Shown here in pieces: positions 36,636 to 45,084 of a stretch of DNA of 64,000 nucleotides (position 1 is its first letter; each line of letters opens with the position of its first letter). The notes below the pieces were generated by a model. That model was not told where the DNA came from. It ran no database searches and worked only from the letters and a program-made list of their open reading frames with translations. Made by a program: the position numbers and the translations under genes. This DNA is from Acidobacteriaceae bacterium (GTDB lineage Bacteria > Acidobacteriota > Terriglobia > Terriglobales > Acidobacteriaceae), in the NCBI GenBank assembly GCA_003138515.1, contig PLGG01000081.1:1-64000 (forward strand). The letters are read 5' to 3'.

Positions 36636-36725
36636 CGCGCGACCGTGTAGGCAAGAACAGGACAGTGGGTCAAGTGATTTGCACAGGCCCTTGCGTCCGC
36701 TTTGGCGGTCAAGCATCATAGGAGC

Positions 36726-36815
36726 ATGGCAAAGGGTAAACGTGACTTCGCGCAGAATGCACTTCGAGTTGTTGAGATTTCGACGATGAAATCTCTGCTG
36801 CGCTATTGTTCCTAA
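36726..36815 (+). CDS. Small reading frame inside the mobile element
   Basis: ATG 36726 to TAA 36815 encodes 29 residues beginning MAKGKRDFAQNALRVVE. This start resembles the N-terminus of short conserved proteins seen in other bacteria (KRDFxQxAxxVV), followed here by an unrelated tail, so it may be a truncated remnant. AGGAG lies one base before the ATG, too close to be ideal. The stop is 12 bp from the next gene. Confidence 0.4.
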   Translation: MAKGKRDFAQNALRVVEISTMKSLLRYCS

Positions 36816-36827
36816 AAAGGTGTGCGC

Positions 36828-37586
36828 GTGCTAACTCTCGAAAGTATATTGGGCGCTTTAGGGGGAGTTCCTCCGTTATTGGTGGACCTTGCAACATTCG
36901 GTTTAGCGTTGCTTGGAGCATTTGTGGCGCTTAAACCTCTAAAGGAAACCGATAAGACCCTGAAGAGATTTTACGTGGTTGGGTTTGCTCTTTTGTTCTT
37001 CGTTGGAATGGCGGCCAACTTATGGCAAAGAAGCGTCGAAAGCGGGAAGCAAGAAAAGTTACAACAAAATGAAACTGACGCGAGGAAGCAATTCTCCTCA
37101 AACCTCGATGATTTGAGGATTTCCAATAACGCGATTTTGGAATTCGTTGCCAATCCCCCTAAAGGGTTCAGCCAGGCACAAGTCTCATCTATAGTTCAAG
37201 AATTTATAAAAAGGCAGAAGTCTGGCCCGGAGATATTGTCGAACGATGTCTTAAGGGCAATGGAAACGACTACAGAGCGGCAAATGCACGACATATGGGT
37301 CCAATTTGATTATGCAGATATAGCCCTCAACGATCAACAATTCGTCAAGTTGGGCCCTGAACGGGCGCAGAAGATTGCTGCTGCTAGGGATCAGTTGAGA
37401 AGGGGACTTCTCGATAACCCTTACAATCAGCAGGTACTCGCAACGGCTAACTTTGTTCGGGATCAACTTCTCAAGAGATTGGCAATTTCAGACACAACTC
37501 AAGATTGGGTGACAAGCGGTATGGGTCAATTCGGAGGTTCAAACCAAGCATACCTTCGGAAACTGGTTGATCAACTTCCAAAGTAA
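36828..37586 (+). CDS. Passenger membrane protein of the mobile element
   Basis: I do not recognise this family. The 252-residue protein has two N-terminal membrane helices (near 8-34 and 46-66; LATFGLALLGAFVAL and FALLFFVGMAANLW), then about 180 soluble residues, polar and mostly helical (KQEKLQQNETDARKQFSSNL). GTG 36828 has AAGG 7 nt upstream; a GTG two codons earlier is too close. It is the only sizeable gene between the inverted repeats and is clearly not a transposase. Base composition differs from its neighbours, consistent with transfer. Confidence 0.75.
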   Translation: MLTLESILGALGGVPPLLVDLATFGLALLGAFVALKPLKETDKTLKRFYVVGFALLFFVGMAANLWQRSVESGKQEKLQQNETDARKQFSSNLDDLRISNNAILEFVANPPKGFSQAQVSSIVQEFIKRQKSGPEILSNDVLRAMETTTERQMHDIWVQFDYADIALNDQQFVKLGPERAQKIAAARDQLRRGLLDNPYNQQVLATANFVRDQLLKRLAISDTTQDWVTSGMGQFGGSNQAYLRKLVDQLPK

Positions 37587-37710
37587 TCGGCAATCCTAAT
37601 TTCTCCGCAGCGAGAAATTTTTGCCTATTGCATCCTGTGGAAATCACTTGACCCACTACCAAGAACAGCCGAAACTTTTGCTCAGCGTGTGCCGCGTGAG
37701 AGACTAAAAG

Positions 37711-38364
37711 ATGAAGAGCCCCACACAACCCCTCATCCTGACTGAGCGCTTTACCCGCGCCGTTGACTACGCGCGTGTGCTCCACACGGAATTCCGAAAG
37801 GGCACGCAGATTCCCTATATGGCTCACCTGCTCGGAGTGGCATCGCTCGTGATGGGCGAGGCCGGCGGCGCGATTCCCGTCACCGAAGACATGGTGATCG
37901 CGGCGATTCTTCACGATACCGCCGAGGACCACGGCGGCCAGCGAACGCTCGACGATGTGGAGGAGAAATTTGGCAGTAACGTTGCTCGCATGGTCGAGGG
38001 GCTCTCCGACACACTCGCCGAGGATCACGACAAGAAAGAAGGCTGGGAGGCGCGAAAGACCGCCTATCTCGCGCGCCTGCGCGCGGAGCCCGAAGACGTC
38101 CTCGTCATCTCCGCCGCAGACAAGCTCTACAACGCGAAAGCCATCCTCGACGACCTCAAGGAAATCGGCCCGGCGGTCTGGGACCGCTTCAAGCGCGGCC
38201 CGAAGGAACAGCTCTGGTATTTTCATTCGCTGCTCGAGGTGTTCGAACCCCGCCTGCACAGCCGCACGGCCGGCGAGCTGAAACGCGTCATAGACGAGAT
38301 CTCGTACCTGGTCGCAACTGAATGGCCCGGAGAGCAAGGCGCGACGCAGTCCGAAAAAGGCTGA
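37711..38364 (+). CDS. HD-domain hydrolase, RelA/SpoT-hydrolase-like
   Basis: The 217-residue protein has an HD-domain metal site: MAHLLGVASLV (His near 38), AAILHDTAEDHGG (His-Asp near 71) and ADKLYNAKAILDDL (Asp near 145), in the arrangement of the (p)ppGpp hydrolase domain of SpoT and small alarmone hydrolases. A role in alarmone turnover is plausible but not proven. The insertion of the 998-bp element lies 51 bp upstream and may have altered its promoter. No strong Shine-Dalgarno sequence is visible. Confidence 0.85.
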   Translation: MKSPTQPLILTERFTRAVDYARVLHTEFRKGTQIPYMAHLLGVASLVMGEAGGAIPVTEDMVIAAILHDTAEDHGGQRTLDDVEEKFGSNVARMVEGLSDTLAEDHDKKEGWEARKTAYLARLRAEPEDVLVISAADKLYNAKAILDDLKEIGPAVWDRFKRGPKEQLWYFHSLLEVFEPRLHSRTAGELKRVIDEISYLVATEWPGEQGATQSEKG

Positions 38365-38447
38365 ATCAAGAGCTGAACCAAAATCGGCACGAATGGATTC
38401 GTTTTGAACTGGTGAGGAGGCCGACTCGCCTGTGCTACGCTTCCTTT

Positions 38448-39338
38448 GTGCACCGCCTGCGCAACCCTCAGACCATCCTCACGCTTTGCGCGCTCAGGCT
38501 GCTTTTTGGGTTGTTAGCAGCCGCAAGCGCGCAGCAAGCGCCCTCCGGACAAAAGGTCATCCAGGACCACGCCGAATATAGCGCCTACACCGCCGCCGTC
38601 AGCACGGCTGACGCGACCGCGCGCGCCGAAGCGCTCGAGGCCTTCATCCAGCAGTACCCGAAGAGCGTGGTCTTGATCGATGCGCTGGAACTGGAGATGG
38701 CGGCCTGGCAAACCGTGGGCGATTCGAAACAAGTGATGAAAGTGGCCAAGCGCCTGCTCGCGGCGGACTCAGGCAATATTCGCGCGCTGGGCATTGTGGT
38801 GTCGCTTGACCGCCTGAGCGCGGCCGAGGGCGACAACGCGGCGCTCAACGAGATGTGTGTCGACGCCTCCGGAGGAATGCTTGAAGTGCCGATGTGGCGG
38901 CAACCCGCGAATATGTCTGCGCCCGACTACGTGACGCTGAGCAAACTGCTCAACGATATTTTTGTCGGCGCAGAAGGCTACTGCGCGGTCCAGCAGAAGA
39001 ACTACTCGCAGGCCAGAGATTGGCTGACGCGAGCCTATGGAATGGACTCGACGAATGTGCAGGACACTTACCAACTGGGAGTCGCGGACCTGGAGTCGAC
39101 GCCCGTCGATGCCGGCGGTTTGTGGTATTGCGCGCGGGCCATTCACCTCGCGCAGAGCGCAGCCATTCCGCAGGACACGAGCGGCATGATGGCATACTGC
39201 AAAGCCAAATACACGAAGTACCACGGCGCCGACGATGGGTGGGATGCGCTGCTGACGAACGCTGCGGCCGAAGACACTCCGCCGCCGGACTTCGCGAAGC
39301 GGATCGCGCCGGCCACGCCGGCGGCTCCCCAGAAATAA
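38448..39338 (+). CDS. Secreted TPR-like protein
   Basis: The product has a signal-peptide-like start (ILTLCALRLLFGLLAAASAQQ) and about 250 residues of helical repeats (YSAYTAAVSTADATARAEALEAF, VKVAKRLLAADSGN). The frame continues 42 codons upstream through arginine-rich sequence overlapping the HD gene; GTG 38448 is preferred because it precedes the signal peptide. The family is common as an unnamed periplasmic protein. It is followed by another secreted protein gene. Confidence 0.75.
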   Translation: MHRLRNPQTILTLCALRLLFGLLAAASAQQAPSGQKVIQDHAEYSAYTAAVSTADATARAEALEAFIQQYPKSVVLIDALELEMAAWQTVGDSKQVMKVAKRLLAADSGNIRALGIVVSLDRLSAAEGDNAALNEMCVDASGGMLEVPMWRQPANMSAPDYVTLSKLLNDIFVGAEGYCAVQQKNYSQARDWLTRAYGMDSTNVQDTYQLGVADLESTPVDAGGLWYCARAIHLAQSAAIPQDTSGMMAYCKAKYTKYHGADDGWDALLTNAAAEDTPPPDFAKRIAPATPAAPQK

Positions 39339-39482
39339 GTCGACTCGCCCCCACGAAGGGCGTCGCTCCCGAATTCGCGGCCGCGCTTTGCCGCGAAAAA
39401 ATCACTCCTCAGCTCCCTTGTTCTCTTGCTCTCTTGCTCCCTTGCTCCCGGCTTTGCGCCCCGCTCTGCTATATCTAAATTC

Positions 39483-40367
39483 ATGCAGGTTCACCTCCCC
39501 AGGCGCCTCATTGCTGTTGCCGCAGCGCTGGTCTTTGTTTTTCCTCTTGGCGCGCAGCAAACGTCGGGCACCTTTCGCTGGATGGACTTTCACGATCCGA
39601 AAGATCAGAACATCGTCGCCTGGGTCACACGCTCGCTCGCAGTCGAAAAGTGGACGGCGATCCGCGAGATCGGCCTGGTTTACGATGCGGCGCTGGTCGT
39701 CACCGCCGATCGAGCGGGCCCGCAATCTGCGCCCGGCGATGACTCCTTCACCATCTGGAACGTCTCGCTCACCAGCCACGTGGTGGCTCCGCTGATCACC
39801 GGTGTCAATCTGCGCTGGTTCGATTGGCAGCATTTTGCAGCGGATGCGCCAGAAGAGCTGACCGTTCTCTACGACAACTGCCACAACTGCGCGGCCAGCA
39901 CGTACTTTACTGCGCTCTATTACGACGTTTCGCACCACATGTGGACGGCGCGGTGGGTGCGCGGCGGCCAGGGAGTTCTTGTCTGGAATGCGACCGGACC
40001 AGGCGCCGGCAGCGGCATCGACTGGACGCAGATTTATGCCGTGATGGCCGAGCCCGACGGCCGCGCTTTTCTAGCCACCTGGAACCACTTCGAGTACGGC
40101 AAGCAGAAGCCGCCCAGCGACACTCTCTTCCGATTCGATGTGGACCCGTTCAGCGGGCTGGAGCGCACAGTGGAACTGACCCGGGACGACGCCAATGCCA
40201 TGAAGCTTCGCCTGTGCCGCGGGCAGAATACAGTGCAGGGTCTGGAGCGCGGGCAGGACTCGGCGGTTTGCCAGCAAATGTTGGGCGCGCAACCTCAGCG
40301 CAGGCCCGTCACCACGCCGCCGGGAAACAACCGCGGCAAGTCCGCCCCGCCCGCCGTCCGCCATTGA
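39483..40367 (+). CDS. Hypothetical secreted protein
   Basis: The 294-residue protein has a signal peptide (RRLIAVAAALVFVFPLGA, cleaved near AQQ). The mature part is Trp/Tyr-rich with beta character (TFRWMDFHDPKDQNIVAWV, YDNCHNCAASTYFTALYY including CHNC) and a Pro/Arg-rich C-terminus. I do not recognise the family. ATG 39483 is selected because it starts the signal peptide; the preceding 140 bp hold a low-complexity CTCTTGCTCCCTTG run. Confidence 0.7.
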   Translation: MQVHLPRRLIAVAAALVFVFPLGAQQTSGTFRWMDFHDPKDQNIVAWVTRSLAVEKWTAIREIGLVYDAALVVTADRAGPQSAPGDDSFTIWNVSLTSHVVAPLITGVNLRWFDWQHFAADAPEELTVLYDNCHNCAASTYFTALYYDVSHHMWTARWVRGGQGVLVWNATGPGAGSGIDWTQIYAVMAEPDGRAFLATWNHFEYGKQKPPSDTLFRFDVDPFSGLERTVELTRDDANAMKLRLCRGQNTVQGLERGQDSAVCQQMLGAQPQRRPVTTPPGNNRGKSAPPAVRH

Positions 40368-40475
40368 GATGGCCGGCTGACCGGTTCCAGAATTTACGTG
40401 CCCTCTTGCGGTGGTCAATAGAGAGCAGTTTTGCCCGCTGAGCCTCCCATAGCATTCAGGCTGAACGGGGGTAAC

Positions 40476-42047
40476 ATGAGGCTTCTGCTTAGATCTGCAG
40501 GGTTTTTCCTGCTTTCCCTGGCCATCGCAATGTCGACAGCCGGTTGCCACAAAGACCCAGCCCTGGTCATGGCGGATAACAACCAGGCGGGCACGCAGGA
40601 TCCGGCTTCCGATCCGGCGACGGCCAATTTGCCTCCCGCTCCAGACAATTCAGGCGCGCCCGCTCCCAGCTACCAGCAAGGCCCTGCGCCCTCATCCAGC
40701 TATCAACAAGGGCCGCCGCGCGACCAAAACTACGGCTCTTATCAGTCGCCCGACCAGGCTTCGTACGATCCGGGTTACGGCGAGCAGCCGGAATACACAG
40801 CATCCCAGCCGCCTCCGCCTTTGCTTGACTACGACCAGCCGTACGATCCCGGCGACGACTATATCTGGACGCCTGGCTACTGGGCCTGGTCTCCGGACGG
40901 CTATTACTGGGTACCCGGCGCCTGGGTTGAGGCTCCTTACGAGGGCGCACTCTGGACTCCCGGCTACTGGGGCTACTGGAATAACTCCTACGGGTTTTAC
41001 CCCGGCTACTGGGGCCAGTACATCGGCTACTATGGCGGCATCGACTACGGATTTGGCTACACCGGCTACGGCTACCAGGGCGGCTACTGGGGCGGTGGAC
41101 ACTTCTACTACAACCGCTCGGTCAACCACATCAACATGTCTGTGGTTCACAACGTCTATAACCGCCCGGTCGCCGGGTATGCGAACAATTCCCGCGTGAG
41201 TTTCAATGGCGGATCGGGCGGCATCCGGATGCCGGCGCGGCCCGCGGAGCGGGTGGCGATGAATCAGCCGCACACCGCGCCCATGAGGGCGCAAGTGCAG
41301 AACGAGCGTGCCGCCAGCACGAACCGGGCCCAGTTTGCCGATACGAACCATGGCCGCCCGGCCAATGTGGCCGTCAACCAGCCTCTTGCGGCCGATCGCA
41401 ATGTGAATGCTCCACCGGCGTTGCGAGCAACCAATCGGAATGTAGAGCAACAGCAGCAGCAACGTCCGGCGGCTCCGCAACCGGACCAACGGCAAGCCGG
41501 TCCGCAGCCGGGCCAGCGCCAGGCGACTCCGCAAACGCAACCGCGGCAAGCGTATGATCAACCGTCGCAGCGGCAAGCGGCTCCGCAACCGGGCCAGCGT
41601 CAGACGGCTCCGCAAACGCAACAGCGGCAAGCATATGATCAGCCGTCGCAGAGGCAAGCGGCTCCGCAGCCGGGACAGCGGCAAGCGGCTCCGCAAACGC
41701 AACCGCGGCAAGCGTATGATCAACCGTCGCAGCGGCAAGCGGCTCCGCAACCGCAAACTCGCGAGGCAGCTCCGCAACCGGCGCAACGCCAGGCATATCA
41801 GCCTCAGCCACAGCGTCAGGCGGCTCCGCAGCCGCAAACCCGCGAGGCAGCTCCGCAGCCGCAACCGCAACGCCAGGCGTATCAGCCTCAGCCACAGCGT
41901 CAAGCCGCTCCGCAATCGCAACCGCGCCAGGCAGCTCCGCAACCGGCGCAACGCCAGGCAGCTCCACAACCGCAACCGCAACACCAGGCCGCTCCGCAAC
42001 CGCAGCACCAGTCGGCTCCGCAGGGCAAGGACGAGCACTCCAGATAG
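40476..42047 (+). CDS. Lipoprotein with YxW-rich core and Gln/Pro repeat tail
   Basis: The 523-residue protein has a lipobox signal (FFLLSLAIAMSTAGC, Cys near 24). Residues 120-230 form a Tyr/Trp/Gly-rich core (DDYIWTPGYWAWSPDGYYWV, WTPGYWGYWNNSYGFYPGYWG). From about residue 330 to the end it consists of RQAAPQP/RQAYDQPSQ units repeated more than 20 times, an expanded DNA repeat of about 24 bp. It is followed by a related gene at 42269. An envelope structural role is likely; the tail may bind other components. Confidence 0.82.
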   Translation: MRLLLRSAGFFLLSLAIAMSTAGCHKDPALVMADNNQAGTQDPASDPATANLPPAPDNSGAPAPSYQQGPAPSSSYQQGPPRDQNYGSYQSPDQASYDPGYGEQPEYTASQPPPPLLDYDQPYDPGDDYIWTPGYWAWSPDGYYWVPGAWVEAPYEGALWTPGYWGYWNNSYGFYPGYWGQYIGYYGGIDYGFGYTGYGYQGGYWGGGHFYYNRSVNHINMSVVHNVYNRPVAGYANNSRVSFNGGSGGIRMPARPAERVAMNQPHTAPMRAQVQNERAASTNRAQFADTNHGRPANVAVNQPLAADRNVNAPPALRATNRNVEQQQQQRPAAPQPDQRQAGPQPGQRQATPQTQPRQAYDQPSQRQAAPQPGQRQTAPQTQQRQAYDQPSQRQAAPQPGQRQAAPQTQPRQAYDQPSQRQAAPQPQTREAAPQPAQRQAYQPQPQRQAAPQPQTREAAPQPQPQRQAYQPQPQRQAAPQSQPRQAAPQPAQRQAAPQPQPQHQAAPQPQHQSAPQGKDEHSR

Positions 42048-42268
42048 TAAGGTCTCGCCGGGCGTCCGCGAAGGATTCCGCGGATGCCACCTTGATGCGT
42101 TCATTCACTCCGCCGTCTGCCAACAGCCGCGGCCGCTCGGTGCCCCCCGCCGTCCGCCACTAATTGCGCGCATTCGTGTTCTTTAACTCAGAGGGGAGAT
42201 AGCCGCTGGTTCGTGCAGCGCGTTAGACTGAGTGACCACGGGCCACGTCGAATCTCCTGGAGGGCAAG

Positions 42269-43360
42269 ATGAACCGAATTCCCCGATTTGCCATCGCCAT
42301 CTCGATTGCCGTTGCGGCCGCTCTTTGCGTTTCTGTCTCCCGCAGCGGACTCGTTTCCCCACTTTCCCCGGTCTACGCAGCCGTCGCGGGCGCGCAGGAT
42401 CAGGCCCCGCCGGACCAGGGCGCACCAGATCAGGGTCCAGACCCGGCTGCAGCGAACATGGCGCCCTCAGGTCCGTCCTACACAACTGAAGCTCCGCCGC
42501 CCGACCAGTCGGCCGCGCCGGCGGGCCAGCCTCCCGATGATTCGGGCTACGCTGAGATGCCGACACAACAGGCGACGGATGCGCCGCCGCCGCTTCCCGA
42601 CTACGATCAGCCTCCCGCGCCCGCTGACGGCTACATTTGGACTCCGGGCTATTGGGCCTGGGGCTCGGGCGGCTATTACTGGGTGCCTGGAGCATGGGTC
42701 GAGCCACCCTACGCAGCCGCGCTTTGGACGCCTGGCTATTGGGGGTTCTACGGCGGCCGCTATCTCTTTTATCCCGGACATTGGGGCCTGCACATCGGTT
42801 TCTACGGCGGCATCAATTACGGCTTCGGCTACGTCGGCCTCGGCTACGAAGGCGGCTACTGGAACGGCGGCCACTTCTTCTATAACCGCGTGTACAACAA
42901 CATCAACGTGCGCACGGTCCACAACACATACAACTACAACGCCGGCAATCGCGGAAACTACAACGCTGCCAATCGCGGAAACTACAACGCTGGCAATCGC
43001 GGAAACAACAATGCCGGTGGCGATCGCGGAAACAACAACTACAACAACAACCGCAACGACAACAATCCTCGCCCCAGCTACCGCGGCGGAGCGGGCGTTC
43101 AGGTGCGGCCTCAGCCATCGGAGGGAGCGGCGGCTCGCGAGCCGACTGCTCCGCGCATGAACACGCAGGTGCAACATGAGCAGAACTACGGCGGGGATCG
43201 CGGACAGTTTGCGAATCAGAATCACGGACGGCCTGCAACTCCGGCGGTCAGCCGGCCAATTCCGGCCGATCACAGCTCGAGGCCCGCGCCGTCGAATCAG
43301 AGTCACGGTGGACAGCAGGGCGGAGGCGGGCAGCAAGGCGGGGGTGGGCATCATCGCTAG
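42269..43360 (+). CDS. Secreted paralogue with YxW-rich core and NAGNRGN repeats
   Basis: The 363-residue protein shares the Tyr/Trp core with the preceding gene (DGYIWTPGYWAWGSGGYYWV, YYWVPGAWVEPPYAAALWTP), showing tandem duplication. It has a signal peptide (AIAISIAVAAALCVSVS) but no lipobox. After the core it carries NAGNRGNY repeats and a Gly/Gln tail (QQGGGGQQGGGG) instead of the RQAAPQP tail. GGAGG lies before ATG 42269. Core conserved, tails diverged. Confidence 0.82.
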   Translation: MNRIPRFAIAISIAVAAALCVSVSRSGLVSPLSPVYAAVAGAQDQAPPDQGAPDQGPDPAAANMAPSGPSYTTEAPPPDQSAAPAGQPPDDSGYAEMPTQQATDAPPPLPDYDQPPAPADGYIWTPGYWAWGSGGYYWVPGAWVEPPYAAALWTPGYWGFYGGRYLFYPGHWGLHIGFYGGINYGFGYVGLGYEGGYWNGGHFFYNRVYNNINVRTVHNTYNYNAGNRGNYNAANRGNYNAGNRGNNNAGGDRGNNNYNNNRNDNNPRPSYRGGAGVQVRPQPSEGAAAREPTAPRMNTQVQHEQNYGGDRGQFANQNHGRPATPAVSRPIPADHSSRPAPSNQSHGGQQGGGGQQGGGGHHR

Positions 43361-43495
43361 GTTTTCGCCGCTCGCGTAGGAAGCCATCGCACAGCTTCGC
43401 GCACTTCAGGCCATCAATCTCCTGAGGTGCGCGGGAGTAGCGGCTGTTTTTGTTTGCTGAGCGTAAATGGGCGGCTCGCAAGCGCCCGCGCGCAT

Positions 43496-44065
43496 TCAGT
43501 CCGCCACCTGCACTTTAATCGCCACCAGGTTCCGAACCCAGCGGGCTGGGCGTTTGTCTCCCGTGCCGATCAGTTTCAGCGGGCCGTCGCCCGAAAGCGG
43601 TTTTCCGTTTTCGGTGTCAGCCACAATGATCGTGCTCGCTCCCACGTCCGGCGTCACTTCGCCGATCGAATACACCGCTTCGTAGCCATCTGAGCCTGCG
43701 GCCACCACGTAAAGACGTAGATCCTTGCCGTGTGGCTTGTCGGTTACACCCAGCGGCGTGAGGAGCGCGATGAGCGGCACGCCGGAGCAAGTCTCATCCG
43801 CTTTGGTGTGCTCGTTGTGAACGCTAACCGTCACATGCGGCAGGCCGGCAAGCGTCGCTGCCGTCCACATGGCCGATTTGTCCCCGAATTTGATCTCGAG
43901 CGGGCCGGCCGGTGGCGCGGGCTTGTGCATCTCGCTCATCCCGCCCATGGGCATCGATGACTGGCCCGTAGGCAATGCGGGCGGCTGATTCTGCGCTTGA
44001 GCGGCGACGATTCCCAAGCCCAGCGCTGACAGGAAAATCGCGTTACATACGATGCGAACCTTCAT
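43496..44065 (-). CDS. Secreted molybdopterin-domain-like protein
   Basis: The 189-residue protein has a signal peptide (IFLSALGLGIVAAQAQ) and a C-terminal stretch like the sulfite-oxidase/molybdopterin-binding fold: YVVAAGSDGYEAVYSIGEVTP and GPLKLIGTGDKRPARWVRNL. The full oxidoreductase domain is about 150 residues, so only this fold is present and no cofactor ligand Cys is obvious except the one in DETCSGVPL. Similar short proteins are common in Acidobacteria and Proteobacteria. It is divergent from nuoI, with 34 bp between the starts. Confidence 0.7.
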   Translation of the reverse strand: MKVRIVCNAIFLSALGLGIVAAQAQNQPPALPTGQSSMPMGGMSEMHKPAPPAGPLEIKFGDKSAMWTAATLAGLPHVTVSVHNEHTKADETCSGVPLIALLTPLGVTDKPHGKDLRLYVVAAGSDGYEAVYSIGEVTPDVGASTIIVADTENGKPLSGDGPLKLIGTGDKRPARWVRNLVAIKVQVAD

Positions 44066-44099
44066 GATTTGCTCCAGACCTCCATCGTATACTGGACGC

Positions 44100-44606
44100 A
44101 TGTCGATCGTGCGCAACGTCGCCGGCATCGCCAAGGGCATGAGCATCACCCTGCGCGAGATGTTTGCGCCGACCGAGGTCGAGAACTACCCCGACGGTCC
44201 CGGCCCCAATCACGGTGCGGTTTTCGAGCAGCGCTTTCGCGGCGCGCACGTCCTTGGGCGAGACGAGAACGGCCTGGAAAAGTGTGTGGCGTGCTTTCTT
44301 TGCGCCGCGGCTTGCCCGGCCAATTGCATTTATATCGAGGCCGCCGAAAACACCGCCGAGAATCGCATCTCCTCATCGGAGCGTTACGCCAAGGTCTACA
44401 ATATCGACTACAACCGCTGCATCTTCTGCGGCTATTGCGTCGAGGCCTGTCCCACTGACGCGATTACTCATGGCCACGGCTTCGAGCTGGCCACGCTGAA
44501 CGCCACCAATCTCGTGATGCGCAAGGAAGACATGCTAGGGCCTGTTAGCACTACCAGGGCGGATGGCGTTGCGCGCGAAAATCCGGTCAGACAAGGCCGA
44601 GCCTGA
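44100..44606 (+). CDS. nuoI: NADH-quinone oxidoreductase subunit I, C-terminus altered by a MITE
   Basis: This subunit carries the N6a and N6b clusters of complex I. Both 4Fe-4S motifs are complete: CVACFLCAAACP and CIFCGYCVEACP. The 168-residue length is within range, but the last 23 residues (GPVSTTRADGVARENPVRQ and on) are encoded by a 270-bp inverted-repeat element. No other nuo gene is in the window, so the complex I genes are scattered or this is a second copy. ATG 44100 follows a short divergent gap. Confidence 0.9.
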   Translation: MSIVRNVAGIAKGMSITLREMFAPTEVENYPDGPGPNHGAVFEQRFRGAHVLGRDENGLEKCVACFLCAAACPANCIYIEAAENTAENRISSSERYAKVYNIDYNRCIFCGYCVEACPTDAITHGHGFELATLNATNLVMRKEDMLGPVSTTRADGVARENPVRQGRA

Positions 44607-44805
44607 AGACTTTGGTGGCTCCAAGGTCGAGGGCGAGAACGAAGTATGGCCGGATTTTCGCCGCAACCCTTCGGGCCGGGGCCAATCTTCCTCATTTCCG
44701 CGTCGCTCGTCGCTAAGATACACCCGGTATCTGTCGCTCCTCGCTCCTTGAACTGAGAAAAATTGGCTCCCGGCGCCACCGCCCTGGTAGTGCTAGCAGG
44801 CCCTT
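44536..44805. mobile_element. 270-bp MITE in the 3' end of nuoI
   Basis: Terminal inverted repeats 44537-44562 and 44779-44804 match in 25 of 26 positions (outer part AGGGCCTGTTAGCACTACC). ATGC flanks both sides (44532-44535 and 44806-44809), a likely 4-bp duplication with an extra T inside each end. A second internal inverted repeat (CGCGAAAATCCGG with CCGGATTTTCGC) would fold it into a long hairpin. No transposase is encoded. A 62-residue frame inside (44563-44751) has no recognisable domain. Confidence 0.85.
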
Positions 44806-45084
44806 ATGCCGGTGGCGGCGCTGACGGCAAAGTAAGATGAGCCTGCCGGAAACGTCCAGTCCGGCTCGCGGCCGATCCCGATTTGAAGTACTTTCTTACC
44901 GGTTGCCGGGTTTTCCGCAGTTTCAACCGGGCGGGTCGCGCTAGTAACCTGCTGTTGCCTCATGTTATGGCGCATAATGGTCGATGACATTCTTGGCATT
45001 CATGCTCTCGGTGTAGATGTGCGGCCGGATTGGTCCACAGTCTCTCGTGCGGCCAAGTCACCTGGATTCAGAGGGAGGAATCGG
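44806..45084. other. Leader region of the diguanylate cyclase gene
   Basis: No gene is supported between the MITE and the cyclase start. The frame from 44962 is an upstream extension of the cyclase without signal peptide features. GGGAGG at 45073-45078 serves the ATG at 45085. Confidence 0.55.

Larger units (their letters stand above)
36662..37659. mobile_element. 998-bp non-autonomous element carrying a membrane-protein gene
   Basis: Inverted repeats at 36664-36687 and 37634-37657 match in 23 of 24 positions (outer part AGTGGGTCAAGTGATTT). The 9-bp sequence CAAGAACAG occurs immediately outside, at 36653-36661 and 37660-37668, as a target-site duplication with AC on both inner sides. The interior is AT-richer than its neighbours and holds one 252-residue gene and a small reading frame but no transposase. 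It lies between ubiD and the HD-domain gene, whose original spacing was about 70 bp. The IS family supplying the transposase is not identified. Confidence 0.88.

Noticed and set aside
36662-37659. A complete insertion sequence
   Set aside because: The ends and target duplication are good, but no DDE or other transposase motif is encoded, so it is not autonomous.
41480-42010. Regular DNA repeats that could look like a CRISPR array
   Set aside because: The units are in-frame codons for RQAAPQP-type residues, with no unique spacers and no cas genes.
44563-44751. 62-residue protein inside the MITE
   Set aside because: The frame lies between inverted repeats, overlaps an internal hairpin and has no known domain.
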